DNA of 17,944 bases. Origin: Bacteroidota bacterium. Its GTDB lineage: Bacteria > Bacteroidota > Bacteroidia > Bacteroidales > VadinHA17. The stretch spans positions 1-17,944 of the forward strand of contig DAOVLD010000009.1 in the NCBI GenBank assembly GCA_030631445.1. The letters are read 5' to 3'. Of this stretch, positions 15,973 through 17,944 are shown piece after piece; position 1 is the first letter of the stretch; every line of letters starts with the position of its first letter. The position numbers and the translations under genes were made by a program. The notes under the pieces are model-generated. The model was not told where the DNA came from, did not search any database, and saw only the letters and a program-made list of their open reading frames with translations.

Positions 15973-16965
15973 GTGAAAAAGAAAGTATCTATTGGCATAG
16001 ACATAGGAGGGACAAATACTATTTATGGTATCCTGGACAGAGAGGGAAAATTTCTGGCACAGGGACAAATTCCAACAAAAGACCATCAGGAAATAGAAGT
16101 TTTTCTTGCAGCCCTGAATGAAAAAATAAGACTAAGCCTGCGAAAACTCAACAATAGAATAATAGTTGAAGGAATTGGTATAGGTACGCCGATGGGCAAC
16201 ATAAAAAGAGGAACAATAGAATACGCGGCCGATCTGCCCTGGAAAGGGATCATCCCCCTTGCTGATCTTTTCAAAAATTTTACTAATCTCCCGGTAATAG
16301 TGACCAATGATGCAAATGCAGCAGCTATTGGTGAGATGATATATGGCGGAGCCAAAGGGATGAAAAATTTTGTGGTAATTACGTTAGGTACCGGTTTAGG
16401 AAGCGGGTTTGTTGTAAATGGCGAATTGGTTTACGGACATGATGGTTTCGCCGGGGAGCTGGGTCATACAACGATAAGACCCGGAGAAAGTAACCGGCAA
16501 TGTGGATGCGGGAGGAAAGGATGCCTGGAAACATATGTTTCTGCTACTGGTATTAAAAGGACCCTGTTTAAACTGATGGGAGATATGATAGACGACAGCC
16601 CTCTTAAGGGGGTCAGCTTTAATGATCTAAACGCATCAATGATAAGCGATGCAGCCAAAGAAGGAGATAAAATTGCAATAAGAGCATTTGAACATACGGG
16701 CAGAATGCTCGGCTTTAAACTTGCTGATGTGGTTGCTCACACTAATCCTGAAGCCATTTTCCTTTTTGGCGGACTTGCACTGGCAAAAGATCTGATATTT
16801 GAACCAACCCGCAAGTATATGGAAGAAAATTTGTTATCAGTTTATAAAGGGAAGGTAAAATTACTCCTTTCAAAATTGAACTCTCAAAACGCCGCTGTTC
16901 TTGGTGCCAGCGCTCTTGTTTGGAATGACATTGAAAACGGCGATGCAAAGAAAATTTCAATTTAA
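15973..16965 (+). CDS. ROK-family sugar kinase (second copy)
   Basis: Paralogue of the first kinase of the cluster, 330 aa, again without a helix-turn-helix. Seen: GIDIGGTNT (Asp10); catalytic Asp113 in TNDANAAA; TLGTGLGSG; ELGH; and zinc motif CGCGRKGC (Cys177, Cys179, Cys184). Long stretches are shared with the first copy (GIIPLADLFK, TNDANAAA, FLFGGLA, FEPTRKYMEE versus FKPTRKYMEE), showing duplication, while the segments after the zinc motif and the sugar-facing loop before GTIE differ, so specificities may have diverged. The start is GTG 15973 (MKKKVSIGIDIGG); no in-frame ATG lies nearer. It closes the cluster, 58 bp after the SIS gene and 31 bp before a small membrane protein gene. Likely substrate: a hexose or glucosamine. 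Confidence 0.9.
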   Translation: MKKKVSIGIDIGGTNTIYGILDREGKFLAQGQIPTKDHQEIEVFLAALNEKIRLSLRKLNNRIIVEGIGIGTPMGNIKRGTIEYAADLPWKGIIPLADLFKNFTNLPVIVTNDANAAAIGEMIYGGAKGMKNFVVITLGTGLGSGFVVNGELVYGHDGFAGELGHTTIRPGESNRQCGCGRKGCLETYVSATGIKRTLFKLMGDMIDDSPLKGVSFNDLNASMISDAAKEGDKIAIRAFEHTGRMLGFKLADVVAHTNPEAIFLFGGLALAKDLIFEPTRKYMEENLLSVYKGKVKLLLSKLNSQNAAVLGASALVWNDIENGDAKKISI

Positions 16966-16996
16966 AAAGTTTTTTCATTTTTGAATCATCTGAAAA

Positions 16997-17392
16997 ATGA
17001 ATCAATTTGGACAAATTCTATCCCGCATACTTGTTATTACGGGGTTTTCTATGATTTTTATGCTGGCGGCAGTTTTTTTACGCCCCTTCAGAGTAAATAA
17101 AAAGCGCAGGAATTCGACATATATGCTAAAATTCAGCTACCTGGCTTACCTGTTAATTGCATTATCATTCTTTTATTATCTGGTGTTTTTAGAAATTGAA
17201 ATTAAAGAAAAAATCGATGAGTTTAATTATGTATTTATGATTTTATCTCTTTTCGCACCCAATATAGGGATACTATTGCGGCGAAAATTTAAAAACAACA
17301 GGGTTATATTTAATTATTTCTTTTCCGGAATTAATCTTATAATAATAATATTTTTATTGTCTAAATTTTACCAGATCCATTTAGTGATATAA
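16997..17392 (+). CDS. Small four-helix membrane protein, unknown function
   Basis: Not recognised. Seen, over 131 aa: four hydrophobic segments at about 9-28, 45-66, 76-93 and 106-125, separated by basic loops (RPFRVNKKRR at 29-38 and LRRKFKNNR at 94-102) that favour an inside location by the positive-inside rule; no catalytic motif and no signal peptide cleavage site. It starts 31 bp after the second ROK gene on the same strand, so it may be the last gene of that transcript, yet nothing ties it to sugar metabolism. Its stop codon (17390-17392) leads straight into the polypurine tract. The length, helix pattern and close spacing support a real gene. Confidence 0.65.
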   Translation: MNQFGQILSRILVITGFSMIFMLAAVFLRPFRVNKKRRNSTYMLKFSYLAYLLIALSFFYYLVFLEIEIKEKIDEFNYVFMILSLFAPNIGILLRRKFKNNRVIFNYFFSGINLIIIIFLLSKFYQIHLVI

Positions 17393-17485
17393 ACAGGAGA
17401 AGGGGAGAAGAAACGAGGGGACGAGGGGGCGAAGAAGAGAATAGGAGAATAGGAGAAGAGGAGAAAAGGAGAAAGTGAGAAAAGA
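17391..17485 (+). repeat. Polypurine tract with GGAGAA-type repeats
   Basis: About 95 bases that are almost all A/G, with only scattered C and T, starting in the stop codon of the membrane protein gene. AATAGGAG and AGGAGAA-like units recur (around 17440-17470), and G-runs of four and five occur near 17402-17428. No open frame of interest on the purine strand. Confidence 0.85.
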
Positions 17486-17838
17486 ATATAACAGCGTGAT
17501 GGTTAATATTATAAGGCCATATTTGTATACAAAAGCAATTATCCCAGAGAGGTAAAGGTAAGTATAGCAAAAGCGCCGGAACTATCGGGTTTAAATAGAA
17601 CTACAAGCATTGTGTCCGGCGCAACAAACGAAGAGAGAGGGAAATAAGAAGACATTCTAAATTTAAGGCACTTAATAGTAACAATAATATTAACAATCAA
17701 TAGTTAATACCTGTAATTATCTTTATTGCGATTAATATAAAAAACAACAAAAATATTAAGCCTTCGCTAATTAAAAACAAAACTTTGACATAATAATTTA
17801 AGTCCCCGTTCAATTTAACATAATAATATTATCTAAAC
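17486..17838. other. Intergenic stretch before ispD with one inverted repeat
   Basis: GCGCCGGA (17573-17580) and TCCGGCGC (17615-17622) form an 8-bp GC-rich inverted repeat around a 34-base loop. A 38-codon ATG-initiated minus-strand frame (17539-17655) covers it but matches nothing known to me. From 17660 on, the DNA is AT-rich, with ACATAATAAT repeated at 17788 and 17818, exactly 30 bp apart, and no clear promoter for ispD. Confidence 0.5.
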
Positions 17839-17944
17839 ATGCAACAAGGCAGAACAAACAGATTTACTGTTATCGTTGCCGGAGGATCGGGCAAACGGAT
17901 GGAATCAGATTTGCCGAAGCAATTTATTAAACTGGCAAACCAGC
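17839..17944 (+). CDS. ispD: 2-C-methyl-D-erythritol 4-phosphate cytidylyltransferase (3' partial)
   Basis: IspD couples CTP to methylerythritol 4-phosphate in the non-mevalonate isoprenoid pathway, in the cytoplasm. Only the first 35 codons are in the window. Seen: FTVIVAGGSGKRMESDLPKQFIKLANQ, the glycine-rich CTP-binding loop (V-x-AGGSGKRM) followed by the diagnostic PKQF motif that separates IspD from other nucleotidyltransferases. ATG 17839 gives a short extension (MQQGRTNR) before the first strand, as often seen in Bacteroidota. The gene is set apart from its upstream neighbours by 446 bp, so it probably has its own promoter. CDP-ribitol pyrophosphorylase (TarI) shares this start and cannot be fully excluded on 35 residues. 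Confidence 0.85.
   Translation, partial: MQQGRTNRFTVIVAGGSGKRMESDLPKQFIKLANQ

Overview
The window looks like a chromosomal segment of an AT-rich member of the Bacteroidota, probably Bacteroidales-like and uncultured. Four things point there. The lipoprotein with SbsA-type Ig-like domains (7904-9727) is of a kind typical of this phylum. Start codons are preceded by AT-rich leaders instead of Shine-Dalgarno sequences. Several leaders carry a TAnnTTTG element, the Bacteroidetes -7 box. The housekeeping genes (hemW, lgt, ispD) read like Bacteroidota versions. Species cannot be fixed from the sequence alone. No rRNA, tRNA, CRISPR array, transposase or phage gene was seen.

Layout. (1) 1-2970, plus strand: the 3' part of a large gene, cut by the window edge, that fuses a GT4 glycosyltransferase C-terminus, an unrecognised middle region and a C-terminal phosphodiester glycosidase (NAGPA) domain. 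(2) 2971-3281: a repeat-filled gap of nested inverted repeats ending in an 8-bp tandem array just before hemW (3282-4406). (3) 4497-7785, minus strand: lgt, then a coiled-coil membrane-anchored protein, then a second GT4 glycosyltransferase that converges on hemW across a 7-bp tandem repeat. A perfect 48-bp palindrome built of four 12-bp units lies between lgt and the coiled-coil gene. (4) 7904-10623, plus strand: an Ig-like lipoprotein followed closely by the C-terminal third of an M16 peptidase, which looks like a deletion remnant, then a clear rho-independent terminator. (5) 10892-16965, plus strand: a cluster of ROK sugar kinase, CBM9-like protein, PPi-type phosphofructokinase, PIG-L deacetylase, SIS-domain isomerase/deaminase and a second ROK kinase. 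(6) 16997-17392: a small four-helix membrane protein; then a 446-bp gap with a polypurine tract; then the start of ispD.

How the genes could work together. The cluster at 10892-16965 supplies, on paper, every step from an N-acetylated amino sugar to fructose-1,6-bisphosphate: deacetylation (PIG-L), phosphorylation (ROK), deamination/isomerisation (SIS) and a second phosphorylation (PFK). This order, deacetylate first and use a SIS-type deaminase, resembles the chitin/GlcNAc route of Thermococcales and differs from the usual bacterial NagA/NagB route. It is an inference from families and gene order: there is no transporter, glycosidase or regulator in the window. Two genes of the cluster share an upstream palindrome and a 16-bp repeat, which could mean shared control or only a dispersed repeat.

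The most distinctive non-coding signals are the 12-bp-periodic palindrome and a series of different 7-8-bp tandem or purine-rich repeats that begin at or inside stop codons.
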